NCBI GenBank assembly: GCA_963575745.1
Contig: CAUYUJ010019370.1
Span: 1-64,000, forward strand
Source: Prorocentrum cordatum
Lineage: Eukaryota; Sar; Dinophyceae; Prorocentrales; Prorocentraceae
DNA length: 64,000 nucleotides
Direction: 5' to 3'
The notes beneath the pieces were generated by a model. The model was given only the letters and a program-made list of their open reading frames with translations. It had not been told where the DNA came from and searched no databases. Position 1 is the stretch's first letter, and every line of letters starts with the position of its first letter. The position numbers and the translations under genes were made by a program. This document shows positions 31,676 through 42,789 of this stretch, piece after piece.

Positions 31676-31879
31676 GGTATGCGCTCCTTCATTAAGCTGT
31701 ACCGTTATTCATGCCGATGCGATGCCAATACACTGCCAACCAATGCCGACACAACGCCAATTGGGGGTTCCTTTCTTTTGTTTGTTTTTGTGTTTGTTAA
31801 AAAACAGAATCCTTCAGTGGAAGATATAATATACAAAACTTCAGTAGGAGTCCTTCTGCGGAGAGAGCCATGAGGGATC

Positions 31880-32745
31880 GCCAGCGCAATGCCAGCGCGA
31901 CGCCAAAAGCAGAGCCAACGCAGTGCCAGACCAATGCCAAGGCGACCCCAATCCAATGCCAATGCAATGCCGTTGGGGGCAATCCTTTGTGGTAGACTTC
32001 AGAAGGAGTCCTTTTTTCGGAAGGTTTCACCCGGAATCCTTCTGCGAAGAAAGGCATTAGGACTCGCCAGCGCAATGCCAAAGCAGTGCCAACGCAATGC
32101 CAAACCAATGCCAAGGCGACCCCAATCCAATGCCGATGCCATGCCGATGGGGGCAATCCTTTGTGGTAGATTCCAATGAGAATCCCCCTGGGGGTGGCAA
32201 TAGGAACCCTTCTGCGAAGGGAGGCATTGGAACTCGGCAGCGCAATGCCATAGCAGTGCCAAAGCAATGCCAAAGCAGTGTCAAAGCAATGCTGGCGCAA
32301 TGTCAGCGCAATGCCATTGCGATCTCAAATCCGATGCCTCTGCAATGTCGTTGGGGACAATCCTTTGTGGTAGATTTCAGAAGGAATCCTTTGTGCGGAG
32401 GATTTCAAATTGAATCTCTCTGCGAAGGAAGGCATTTGGACTCGCCAGCGCAATGCTGAAGCTCTGCCAACGCAATGCCAAATCAATGCCAAGGCGGCCC
32501 CAATCCAATGCCAATGCTATGCCAATGGGGGCAATATGTTGTGTTAGATTTCAATAAGATTCATCCTGGAGGTTTCACTCGTAATCCTTCTGCGACGGGA
32601 GGAATTGGAACTCGCCAGCGCAATGCCAGCGCGATGCCAAAAGCAGTGCCAACGCGATGCCAGTGCAATGCCAGTGCGATCCCAAAGCCGATGCCAATGC
32701 AATGTCAGATTCAAAGGGGATTATTTAATCGCTTCGCTCATTCCG
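31880..32745. repeat. ~190-bp AATGCCA-rich tandem units
   Basis: Each unit has many CAATGCCAA/CAGTGCCAA heptamer-like words and CCCCAATCCAATGCC, then GGGGGCAATCCTTTGTGGTA, GATTTCA and AATCCTTCTGCGAAGG. Units start at about 31880, 32060, 32250, 32450 and 32610. All open frames here are repeat translations. Confidence 0.85.
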
Positions 32746-32804
32746 CCGGCCCATAACGTCGCACCGTGGTCGCCTGTCCGAGTGGTCGTTTGCAGTGTGG
32801 AGCT

Positions 32805-33620
32805 GCGGCGTCGGGAGCTGTGTAGTGTTGGGGGCGTTCTTGGGGCCCTCTTGGGCCGTCCTGGAGGCCTCTGGGGCCGTCTTGGAGCCGTCTTGGGCTG
32901 TCTTGGGGCCCTCTTGGGGGCCTCTTGGGCCCTCTTGGGGGCGATCTTGGAGGCCTCTTGAGCGGCTTAGGGGCGTCGGGGAACCGAAAAGGTTAAAACG
33001 CCCAAATCTGTCCAACACCAAAAGAAAAGCACAGGTTTTTGCCTCTTGGGGCCCTTTTGGGAGTTCTCTTGGAGGCCTCTTGGGGCATCTTGGAGGCTTC
33101 TTGGGCCATCTTGGAGACGTCTTGGGCCGTCTGGAGGCCATCTTGGGCGTCGTGGAGCGATCTTCGGGCGTCTCGGACCTCTCTTGGATCGTGTTGGGGG
33201 CGTTCTTGGGGCCCTCTTGGGCCGTCTTGGAGGCCTCTGGGGCCGTCTTGGAGCCGTCTTGGGCCGTCTTGGGGCCCTTTTGAGGGCCTCTTGGGCCCTC
33301 TTGGGGCGATCTTGGAGGCCTCTTGAGCGTTTAGGGGCGTCGGGGAACCGAAAAGGTTGAAACGCCCAAATCTGTCCAAAACCTAAGAAAAAGCATTGAT
33401 GTTTGCCTCTTGGGGCCCTCTTGGGAGTGCTCCTGGAGGTCTCTTGGGGCATCTTGGAGGCTTGTTGGGTCATCTTGGAGACGTCTTGGGCCGTCTGGAG
33501 GCCATCTTGGGCGCCGTGGAGCGATCTTCGGGCGTCTCGGACCTCTCTTGGATTGTGTTGGGGGCCTCTTGGGGCCCTCTTGGGGCGATCCTGGAGGATC
33601 TGGGGGAGTGTCCCGGGCTC
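32805..33620. repeat. GGCC-decamer array, CCTCTTGG orientation, ~370-bp duplication
   Basis: Two long near-identical segments (about 32820-33185 and 33185-33555) have decamers, the core CGGGGAACCGAAAAGGTT-AAACGCCCAAATCTGTCC, and decamers again. This is the reverse orientation of the arrays near 9, 19, 27 and 36 kb. Confidence 0.8.
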
Positions 33621-33642
33621 CGCCCGGGGTACTTTTGATCCA
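33588..33642. repeat. Hairpin with CCCGGGC-TCC-GCCCGGG core
   Basis: A GC hairpin with a TCC loop is flanked by GGATCT and GATCC. The layout resembles the ~100-bp hairpin element at 2884 and 49200, but the arms differ. Confidence 0.4.
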
Positions 33643-33774
33643 GGGACCCCCAGGGGCCGCCCCGCGCGCGCGAACTAGAAATACTGTTTACCAGTTACCG
33701 GAGATCTTAGCACGCCTCTGGCCCGTTGGGCCGGCGAATTTTTGCGGGGGGGTTCAACCAGAATCTTTTGCAAA

Positions 33775-34965
33775 GGCAGGCATTAGGATTCGCCAGCGCA
33801 GTGCCAAAGCAGTGCCAAGGCAATGCCAACCCAATGCCAAAGCGACCCCAATCCAGTGCCAATGCCATGCCGATGGGGGCAATCCTTTGTGGTAGATTCC
33901 AATAAGAACCCCCCTGGGGTGTAAAATAGGAGTCCTGCTGCGACGGGAGGCATTGGAGCTCGCCAGCGCAATGCCAAAGCAGTGCCAACGCGATGCCAGC
34001 GCAATGCCAGTGCGATCCCAAAGCCGATGCCAATGCAACGTCGTTGGGGGCAATCCTTTGTGGTAGATGTCAAAGGGGATCCTTTTTTTGGCGGGTTGGT
34101 TAAGCAGGAATCCTTCTGCGAAGGGAGGCGTTTGGACTCGCCAGCGCACTGCCAGCGCAGTTCCAACGCAATGCCAACACAATGTTAAACCAATGCCAAT
34201 AGGGGGCATCCTCCCCAGGTGTATTTCAATGAGAATCCTTTTGGGCCGATGACATTGCGAACCCATGTTCGGAGGATTTCATTAGGAATCCGAATGTGAA
34301 GGGTTTCAAATGTAGTCCTTCTGTGGAGGTCTTAAATGTGAATCCTTCTTGTGTGTGTGGGGGGTCACTAGGCATCCTTCTTGTCGGGGTGGATCAATCA
34401 GAATTTTCTTGTGGAGCGTCCGACTGAGGCTCGCCAGCGCAATGCCAACGCAGTGCCATCACAACGCAAAACCAATGCCATGGCGATCCCGCTCCTGTGC
34501 CAATGCGATGCCAATTGGGGAAATCCTTTGTGGTAGGTTCCAAACGGAGTCCTTCAGTGGAGGGCTTCGCACGGAATCCTTCTGCGGAGGATTTCAATCT
34601 GAACCATTTTTGTGGAGGGTTTCAATAGGAGTTTTTCTTGTAGGGGGTTTCAATGGGAGTGCTTCTGTGGAGGGTTCCATCAGGATTCGCCAACGCAATG
34701 CTTGCGAAATGCCAGCGCAATGCCAACGCACGGCAAAGCACAATTCCAGAGCAATGCCAAACCATTGCCAAACCAATGCCAATGCAATGCCACCGGGGGC
34801 GTTCTTTCGAAGCATCTCAATAGCAATCCTTCTGCAGGTGGTTCCAATAGGAACTAACATGTGGAGGATTTCAATAGCAATCCTTCTTTCGATGGTTTCG
34901 ATAGGAATGCTCCTGTGGAGGATTTCACTATGAACCCTTACTGTGGTGGCTTTCAATCGGAATCC
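33775..34965. repeat. ~190-bp AATGCCA-rich tandem units, second block
   Basis: This is the same family as 31880-32745, interrupted by the decamer array. Units start at about 33795, 33965, 34140, 34430 and 34690. Later units consist mostly of short words such as AGGAATCCTTCTG and GGATTTCAAT. Confidence 0.8.
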
Positions 34966-35089
34966 TTCCAGAGGTGAGGGCCAATGAGGCCACGTCGGAT
35001 TTTTGTTTTTTCGCCGCCGCCCCCCCACCCCCTACAGAAAAACACAACGACTTCGCGTGTTTTTTTTTGGGGGGGGGGGGACGAAGGAA

Positions 35090-35380
35090 AACAAATCTGG
35101 GGCCTCCCTCTCCTCCTCTGCCTCCTCCTCCTCCTTCTTTCTCCTGCTCCTCCTCCTTCTACTAGAATCGAGTTGTTTCTTCTCCTGCCCCCCCAAAAAA
35201 ACCAAATAAAAACGGGAGGCAACGCACCGTTTTGTTTTTTGGGGAGGGGGGCAGGACAAGAAAACAGCTCGATTCTGGGGGAAGGAGGAAGAGGAGGAGG
35301 ACGAGGAGGAGGAGGAGGAGGAGAAGGAGGAAGAGGAGGAGGAGGAGGAGGAGGAGGAGGAATAATAATGATAATACGCA
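35090..35380. repeat. Long imperfect palindrome
   Basis: The left arm reads (CCTCCT)n, CTAGAATCGAGTTGTTTCTT, CTCCTGCCCCCCCAAAAAA. The right arm is its reverse complement: TTTTTTGGGGAGGGGGGCAG, then AAACAGCTCGATTCT, then (GGAGGA)n. The arms are roughly 110-130 bp around a centre near 35220. Its AT- and GGA-rich continuation to 35560 is simple sequence. Confidence 0.7.
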
Positions 35381-35769
35381 GGATAGTAAGAATACTCATA
35401 AAGATAATAATAACAAGAAGCATAATATGAAGAATACGCAGAAGGATAATAATAATAATAAGGATAATCATAATAAGAAGAGGAGGAGGAGGAGGAGGAG
35501 GAGGAGGAGAGAGCAGGATGAAGAGGAGGAGTAGGACAATCTATAGAAATAGGAAGAGGGGGAGGAGGCGAAGGAGGAGAAGAAACAAGAGGAATAATGT
35601 TCGAAAACTCCACGACAAGAACTAGATGAAACCACTCTTCGAAACGAGAGGTACTCCACCCCCCCCCCGCTCTCGAGGAGTAGGACGAGCAGTGGGGGAG
35701 GAGACAGACGAGAGAGGAATACGAGGAAGAAGCAGAGAAGCAGAGACAGGTATGATCACAAGGGGTTGC

Positions 35770-35870
35770 GACCACACACACATATACATATGTATGTCTA
35801 TATATGTGTATATATATGCATATGTGTATGTATGTGTATATCTACAGATATACATGTGTATATATATGTC
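35770..35870. repeat. TATACATA microsatellite
   Basis: TATA/CATA-type repeats. A C12 run follows at about 35887-35899. Confidence 0.85.
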
Positions 35871-35959
35871 TCATGAAGAAAAAAGCCCCCCCCCCCGGCC
35901 CCGGGTCCCACGCCTCCCCGTGACATCTCGGGGACGCTCCCGGTACCGCTCCCCCGGCC

Positions 35960-36850
35960 TTTCTGGGGAGCCTCCACAGCGCTCCAGGAGGGCCAAGACG
36001 CCTGCCACGAGCCCCCAGAATGCGAAAGGATGGCACAAGTCGCTCCCAAGCAGCCCAAGTCAGCCTTCCGACGGCTCTCGACCTCCACGAGACCCCAAGA
36101 GAGGTCCGAGAGGCGTCCCAGGACGGCCCGAAGAGGGCCACATCGTTGATTTTCATTGTTTTTTCTATGTTTTGGCTTCTCGCGTTTTCGAGCTTCCAAC
36201 AGTCCAAGAGCTCCGAAGAGGCTCCCAAGACCGCCCCAAGACCACCCAAGAGACCTTCAGGACTGCCGGGGAGCTCCCAAAACGCTCCAGCGCGCCCCAC
36301 GGCAGCCCCAAGAACCCCTCAGAATGCAAAAGAACAGCTGGAGATGCTCTCAAGCAGTCCAAAACAGTCTGTGGACGGCTCTCCAGGCTCCCAGGAGGCC
36401 TCCAGACGCCTCCAAGACACTGCAAGAGAACTCCGAGAGACGTCCCGAGAGAGCTGGGAGAGCAACACAAATCATTGAATTTCGTTTATTTCCGAAGTTT
36501 TCGATGTTTTAGATGTGTCATGCTTCCAACGCTCAGAGACGAGTGAGGAGACTCCCAAGACCGCCCCAAGACCGCCCAGAAGCCTCCCAAGACAAGCTCA
36601 AGGCGGGCCCAGGACGGGCCCTGACATCTGGCCGGTACCGCGCCTCCCGGCTTCCCGGGGGGGCCCCAAGACGCCCAAGGACAGCCCAAGATGACCCCAA
36701 GGAGCCCCCAGAACATAAAGAACGGCCCAACATGCTCCCGCGCAGCCCGAGACATCCTTCCGACGGCTCTCGAGGCCTCCAGGAGGCCTCCAGAACCCCC
36801 AGGGGGTCTGGAAGATCCTACACCCCTGAGGGTCCCGGCTAACAGAACCC
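35960..36850. repeat. GGCC-decamer array with two AT-rich cores
   Basis: CCAAGA-oriented decamers carry cores at about 36145-36205 (TTGATTTTCATTGTTTTTTC...TTCGAGCTTCCAAC) and 36472-36535 (CATTGAATTTCG...CATGCTTCCAACGC). From 36860 to 37160 I see no gene. Confidence 0.7.
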
Positions 36851-37164
36851 GCGGCACAAACAAAAAACAGCGCCGAACAGCGCCGAGGAATTGGAACAAA
36901 AATGGGAATCCCACAATTCCTTGTTCTTTTTTTCCAAGTTTGGCCCCGGTCTATTCTTGGACAACAGACCACAATTCAGACCCCCCATCACCTCCCAAAA
37001 AAGAACCCAGTAAGCCTTTGAGGGTAATACTTAAAGGAAATGAGTGGTTTTTGCGTTTCCGCACTTCCCCTTCTATACGATTCCGAGGCTTGCGTAGGGC
37101 CTCCAAGGGAGTCCCTGGACGCAAAAAGCGACCAACATGACATTGCACGAGTTAGCCTATCAAG

Positions 37165-37207
37165 CCTCGCTAGAACTTGAGCGCGCGCGAAGCTCGCGCG
37201 ATGGTTC
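37165..37207. repeat. CTAGAAC...GTTCTAG hairpin element, copy 3
   Basis: CTAGAAC and GTTCTAG flank TTGAGCGCGCG-CGAAG-CTCGCGCGATG. This is the most symmetric copy and is again followed at once by a TATA/CATA microsatellite (37208-37275). Confidence 0.65.
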
Positions 37208-37439
37208 TAGTACATATATATATATGTACACATATAATTGCACACTTCTACATACATTTATACATATATAGATATAAGTAGGCAGATTACGCCATTCCTC
37301 CGACGCCCAGAGGACAAATTTAAGTCCATGCGTGAATCCTTTGGGGGGCCTCTCTTTGGGGTCGCTTCGGGCATTCTTGGTTGTTTGCTGGCGGTCTCCG
37401 GGGTCCTGGGGCGGAGGGCTCGACAGGTCAGTTCGAGTT

Positions 37440-37800
37440 ACCCTTCTTGGAGCCCTGTTGGGGCCCTGCTGGGCCATCTCGGGCGACTCGGGATGTTTTT
37501 TTGCCCTCGTGGGCCGTCTTGGGGCCCTCTTGAGGGCTCCTTGGGCCGTCTTGGAGCGATCTCAGAGGCCTTTTGAGTAGTCTTGGACGGTGTTGAGACC
37601 GAACAGGCGAACATTCTAAAATGCAGAAAATGTGAGTTTCCCACGGGATAACGGCGATTGATGTCGTCTGGGGCTTTCTTGGGGGTCCTCGTGGAGCCTT
37701 CTTGGGGCATCTTGGAGGTCACCTTGGGCAGTCTTGGAGGCCACCTCGGTTGTTCCTCTGGTCTTTCCTCGGCGTGTTGGAGCCCAGCTTGCGCCAGCCG
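37440..37800. repeat. GGCC-decamer array, CCTCTTGG orientation
   Basis: Decamers with a core at about 37590-37640 (GAGACCGAACAGGCGAACATT). From 37800 to 38500 GC-rich sequence is open in several frames but shows no recognisable protein. Confidence 0.65.
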
Positions 37801-38499
37801 AGAGTCCACGGAGCGTAGATTCGGAGGCTCCGGAGGCCCCGCGGGTGCGTGGATTAGCCCAGCCCCCCACCCCCGCCCCTCCCACATCGGACGACATCGA
37901 AGCGCCAGGTAGCCGGGTCCCAGCTTCTTGGAGAGCTCGGGGCGTATGTTCTGCGGCGATGCCTGCGATGCCTGCGGGCGGAGGCAGTCTTCGTCGTACT
38001 CTGGGGGCTGGCGTCGAAGGTTCGGGGTTGACGCACTGGCCGACCCCGGCGCGGGCTGTTTTGGGGCCGCGGCGCTTGGCCCGGAGCTCCGCTCAGCTCC
38101 GGAAGCCAAGCGGGAGAGAGAGCTGGAGACGAGGAGGGGACGAGGATGGGCAGAGGGGGCTGGGGGCTGGGGCGGAATCGAGCGGCGGGCATCTCAGGCC
38201 CACGAAGATGGAGGATGACGAAGAGGAGGGGGGGAGGACGACGAGGAGTGGGGGAGGGAAGGCGCGGTGGAGGAGGAGAACCCCAGTCGTGGAAAAGTTG
38301 GGTCCTCGGTCCTCCCTTGTTCCTCCCTCCCTCCCCTTCCCGCCCCGAAACCAAATCCTGCTCCTGTCAAAACGGTGCCATAGTCCTCTCCTGGGGCCCA
38401 TCCGTGGGCCAGTTTCTCGTCCAGACCAAGATTTCGGCGGTCCACGGTGTCCCAAAAAGCTGGCCTCCAGAGGTCGAGCATCATGAAGAGTCCTCGATG

Positions 38500-38680
38500 C
38501 TCTAAGTGCGATCCTCGACCTTCGATGCTCGATCTTCGATCATCACAAACGGGCCTCGTCTCCAATTCGACTCCAGCTTGACTCCAGTTCGACTCAAACT
38601 CGACTGACCCAAGTCATCGACGTAAGAGTGGAGCGAGTGGCTCTAGGAAGGTTCCCAGAACGAGCACCGAATCGGTCCCC
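38500..38680 (+). repeat. TTCGACTC repeats and conserved 40-bp block, copy 1
   Basis: Words such as TTCGACTCCAG and TTCGACTCAAACTCGACTG are followed by AGAGTGGAGCGAGTGGCTCT and AGGAAGGTTCCCAGAACGA. The same arrangement occurs at 49630-49775, inside the last SDR intron. Confidence 0.65.
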
Positions 38681-38898
38681 CCTTTGCTCCTCCCCCCGAG
38701 TCCTCCCCCCGAGTCCCCAGAGTGCGGAGGGCCAGGGCCGCCAGCTCTCTTGAGCGCGGGGGGGGGAAGGCGGAGAAGGCGGAGAAGGCGGAGGAGGAGG
38801 CGCAGGAGGAGGAGGAGGAGGAGGAGGAGGAGGATGAGGAGGAGGAGGAGGAGGAGGAGGAGGAGCAGACTTTCTTCCTCCACCCTGCCCCCGCCCAG

Positions 38899-39010
38899 AG
38901 GCGTGGTGACTGCGCAGCTGGACGTGCGCGACGCTGCGGCAGTCGAGCTTTTCGCGGGGAGGGTGGCGCAGCAGTTCGGCACCATCGACCTGTGGATCAA
39001 CAACTCCCGG
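38899..39010 (+). CDS. SDR exon a: Rossmann core, LDV and WINN motifs
   Basis: The exon follows CCTCCACCCTGCCCCCGCCCAG. The frame from GGC (38900) reads GVVTAQLDVRDAAAVELFAG, then RVAQQFGTIDLWINNS. LDVRD corresponds to the cofactor-proximal Asp (D-V) motif of SDRs. WINN corresponds to the NNAG motif that stabilises the central sheet. The exact donor is uncertain, because the bases after AACTCC are a run of G followed by GCTCGG, which resembles the start of exon b (GGGGTGCTCGA). Confidence 0.7.
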
Positions 39011-39195
39011 GGGGGGCTCGGAGTAGTGGGGCTCGGGGGGCGCGGGAGGGAGGAGGAGGAGGGCGAACGAGGCGGGAGGGGAGAGGAGGGGAGAGGAGGA
39101 AGAGGAGGAGGAGGTTGGAAGAGGCTCAAGGCTGAAAGTATGAGAGCCAGGTCAGATGCCAGGCTACGACGCACAGGGCGGGCCCCTGAGGAGGA
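39010..39195. repeat. G/A-rich intronic sequence
   Basis: GGA and GGGA words at the start of the first identified SDR intron. Confidence 0.6.
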
Positions 39196-40015
39196 GGAGG
39201 AGGAGGAGAAGGAGGAGGAGGAGGACCAGAGTAAACCTAAGATGTATCAGCGATGCTGCAATACACCCTCCCGCCGCAGGCCCCCTCATAAGTCCTTGCA
39301 AGCCTTTTGTTGTATTGCAAGGCGCCCCCCCGATGCAAGACCAGCACCCTATGACCTTACAGTTCATGTGATACCCCCGTTTCGAACAAGGAATTGCCTT
39401 GTACCCTTCCAGCACATAAGTTGGATGCGGGAAGGTATGATCACACAGTACAGCGAGGTGTCCAGCGTGATCCATGGTTTGAAGCAGGATCTCCCTCACC
39501 TCAGTAATTATTGCACAAGTTTACGCTGACAGTCATGGTATTCGAGGCAGTCTCAAGCGATAACCCCCCAGATTCAACACCAACCGTCCTCCATCACTGC
39601 AGATGTTGGGAACGTCTAGCGAGGATGTGCGTGTCGGGCGCTACGGCGAGAGTTCCGCTCTGAAAGTGAATCGCGCTCCATCCGTAGAGCTCTAGCGAGC
39701 GTTGGAAAAACGAGTGCGCGCGGCGCTGAGGCGAGAGCTCTCGTTTGAATGCGCCCTCCATCCTCGCAGATGCTGCAAGCTGTTACGCCGCAGCGTGGCT
39801 CCAGGGCGAGAGCCTCAGTTTGAACACCGCCGCACCTCCATCCCCGTAGTCGCTGCAGGCTCTTGAGATGCGTGCGCGCGATGTTTAGGCGATGGGGCCC
39901 ATCTGGAAAACGATACCCCTCGTTCCGTGTGGCTGCTGCAAACGTTCACGCGTGCTCGCGGCGCTGAAGCGAGAGCTACAGCATGAACACGACCTCCTCC
40001 ATGGTTGTATCTAGC
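39195..40015 (+). repeat. Composite repeat unit Z: (GGA)n, linker, ~80-bp repeats
   Basis: GGA units are followed by GACCAGAGTAAACCTAAGA and AATACACCCTCCC, matching 17616-17700. From about 39600 degenerate ~80-bp units carry GTGCGCGCGGCGCTGAGGCG, AGAGCT and GCGCCCTCCATC, as at 10105 and 17880. The terminal anchor GGCCTCGGGGTGCGACAAGG is absent here. Confidence 0.6.
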
Positions 40016-40192
40016 CTATTGGACGAACGTGCGAGGTGCTACGTCTAGAGCTACATCTGAAAGCCTGCGAGCTTCTGGACCATACATAATGAGGGAATCT
40101 AAGGCGAAATTTCTAGCGGCCCACCCTACCGACACGTCGTTGATTGCGACCCTATCGATGGGAAAAAGTGGGTGGAGGGACGTGTGTGTGGG

Positions 40193-40196
<4 letters not shown>

Positions 40197-40243
<47 letters not shown>

Positions 40244-40259
40244 GCAAACACAACGACAC

Positions 40260-40292
<33 letters not shown>

Positions 40293-40482
40293 GAAACAGA
40301 GAGAGAGAGAGAGAGACAGAGAGACAGAGAAAGAGAGAGAGAGAGAGATAGAACGGGAGACAGCGAGAAAACGAGAGAGAGAGAGAGAGAACGAGAGAGA
40401 GAGAGAGAGAGAAAGAGATAGTCAGAGAAAGAGAGAGCGAGACGGAGTGTGTGAGAGAGGGAGAGAGAGAGAGAGAAAACAA
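40197..40482. repeat. (GA)n microsatellite
   Basis: A GA dinucleotide tract with ACA and AA interruptions. A GGA/GGGA-rich tail continues to about 40730. Arg-Glu and Ser-Leu frames are artefacts. Confidence 0.95.
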
Positions 40483-41049
40483 AAAAAAACAAGAGAGAGG
40501 GTGCACGGGAGGGAGGGAGGGGGAAGGAGGGAGGGATGGAGGAAAGAATGGAGGGAGGGATGGTTGGAGGGAGAGGAGGGCGGATGTGAAGTAGGGGAAG
40601 GAGCAGACCGAGGAGGGAGGAGGAGGCAGAAAGGAGGAGCAGAGGGAGGAGGAAGGGGGTGGGAGGAGGAGGGATTACGATGATGAGGAGGAGGAGTCAG
40701 AGGAGTCGGAGGAGGAGGGGGGCTGCTGCTCGACGACGGCTTCGCGCGTGACGTGCTCGATGTGTCACTCTGCCATGCTGTCAGCAGGATGGCGCGCGTG
40801 GCCATGAGCTGCCCACTACCGCCTCTGACCTAAGACCAGGCAATCAATACAAAAGAATATGATAATTGGGCGAGGGCCCATGGCAACGTGCTGCAACACC
40901 ATTGGCAGAGGATTCACTTCACAAGGGGCAAGTATTAAACGATACACCGCTGTGGCAAGAAGATCGTGTCAGGTGGCGTCGAGCGCCGAACACGTACCAC
41001 GCATGAGAGGATCTAAGTGCAGCCTTAGGGAGGGAAGGGGCCCGACGGA

Positions 41050-41720
41050 GCAAAAGAAGGGCGACTGGGGGCGACCCACGAAGTGAAGGCCTGCTTAGAT
41101 CGCTGATGAACCAGTGAGACAAACGAGCAACCATACACCTGAACTGCCACAGCGAAAGGGGAAGCCTGCCAAGCAGAATGTGTGAGACATACAGGGGGGG
41201 GCAGAGGGCCCTTTGTGAGACCACGGAGGGCAGGAGCAGGTGAAGTCTGACAACGCATAAGTGAATTCTCAAATAGACAGGACAGTCAATCCGGCTCTCA
41301 CGAACTGCGACGTGGGCAATATGGCCATGTAGACCTCTGAATGGGGAGTGCCAGGGGTGGGCAACGTAGACAGAGGCCAGGCAGGCGGCAGAAGCGGAGA
41401 AGCGACTGGGGGCGAACCACGACAAGGGAGCCTAGTCCGCGAACGACACAGGCGCACACAACACGATGCCCAAGCGGAACAGAAACAAGGCATGTTGAAT
41501 GAGAGAGTGCGGAAAACTTGACACCCAAAGTACTGCAGCCTGCTCTCACGAACTGCACCGTGGGCGACAGAGGCCATGCAGCAGAATGGAAAGCGAATGG
41601 GGGCGACCCACAGCGAGGGAGCCTTCCTGCGATCGACAGTGGCGCACACAGCAGGATACCTGAGCGATGCAAACACCTGACAATACCTACGCGGAGCGAA
41701 GCCCTGGGCAGATGCACGCG
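41050..41720 (-). repeat. Tandem ~240-300 bp repeats
   Basis: Three units share GCGACTGGGGGCGACCCACG, GAGGGAGCCT and, in two of them, GCTCTCACGAACTGC followed by GTGGGC and GGCCATG. A minus frame is open across the first unit (40919-41425) but is not maintained. No protein family is seen. Neighbouring sequence at 40730-41050 and 41720-42100 shows no clear gene. Confidence 0.55.
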
Positions 41721-42108
41721 CGACTAGTGAGCGTGCTGAGAATACGCATCGCAGGAAGGCACGCGCGGCGGAAAGCCGTGTATACCGACTTGTGGTGGCA
41801 AGTCTGACTGTGAGTCAACCTGAAATGTGCCAGTGGGCTGAACCGCTACAGAGCTGACAGAAGAGAGCTGGTCGCCTTCGCGACACGGTGCTCCTCGCAG
41901 TGGTCAGCGACACGCTTACACTGAAACGCTACACAAGCAGGGAGCGGTGTATCGAGGACTCCTACCGATCGGGTGCGAAGCGCCTCGAGAAGAGGAGCGG
42001 CTGGGGGGGTCCTGGTCTTCCCCACTCACGCAAAAGCCTGAAAAGTACGAGTTGCGCGCGGGACTGGGCGCCTTCGAACGGGGCATCGCAGAGAAGGACC
42101 GAGCACGG

Positions 42109-42405
42109 TGGCGAAGAGCGTGCTCCATGCGACCCCACTTCCAAGAAGGGCCACACCTCTCAAAGTACAGTCGGGGCGCTCAAAAAGGAACCCTTTTCGT
42201 TGGGGAGGGGCTCCGTGTTCCTTAATTGTTTCACAGCTTGCCTCAGGTTTTCCTTATGTATTCGATCGGAAATCGAAGTGTAACTTATGGAAAAAAAGGG
42301 GCCTCGTTCCTTATTTAGGGTTCCTTAGGTCAAGGCCCCGACTGTAGTGGCGAAGAGCGTGCTCCATGCGACCCCACTTCCCAGAGGGGCCACACCTCTC
42401 AGAGT
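42109..42405. repeat. 58-bp direct duplication flanking MITE 1
   Basis: GTGGCGAAGAGCGTGCTCCA through CACACCTCTCAAAGTA occurs at 42109-42167 and again, with four substitutions or so, at 42347-42405, on either side of the MITE. Confidence 0.85.
42168..42344. mobile_element. Tc1/mariner-type MITE, copy 1 (177 bp)
   Basis: Perfect terminal inverted repeats CAGTCGGGGC/GCCCCGACTG are bordered by TA on both sides, as for Tc1/mariner insertions, whose ends commonly start CAGT. It is non-coding. Internal sequence includes GGAACCCTTTTCGTTGGGGA and TTCCTTATTTAGGGTTCCTT. Confidence 0.8.
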
Positions 42406-42605
42406 ATGGCCGACGAGCGGAACGCACCACCGCACAGGCGGGTTGGCCGAGCGGGGGGCGCCGGCTGCGCGGGCGGCCCTGGCCGTGAGGCGGCCGACCT
42501 CTCCAGCCCGTGCTCTGCGGGCGGCCCTGGCGCGCCCACAGCAGCCTCGGCGGATGGGGCGGGCGGCACGCCGGATGTGGTCCTCCGCGCGCTGCACCTG
42601 CCCTA

Positions 42606-42778
42606 CAGTCGGGGCGCTGAAGAAGGAACCCTTTTCGTTGGGGAGGGGCTCGGTGTTCCTTGATTGTTTCACAGCTTGCCTCAGGTTTTCAGGTTTTCGA
42701 TGGGGAATCGAAGTTTAACTGATGGGAAAAAAGGGCCTCGTTCCTTATTTGGGGTTCCTTAGGTCAACGCCCCGACTG
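42606..42778. mobile_element. Tc1/mariner-type MITE, copy 2 (173 bp)
   Basis: Same ends and TA borders as copy 1, about 90% similar by eye, in the same orientation 262 bp downstream. Between the two copies lies GC-rich sequence (42406-42600), open in several frames. Confidence 0.8.
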
Positions 42779-42789
42779 TACCCCAGCGG

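Noticed and set aside
38684-39529. Single 281-codon frame containing the SDR segment
   Set aside because: Only about 36 codons match an SDR; the rest is Arg- or Glu-rich translation of GGA tracts. It was split into exon and intron instead.
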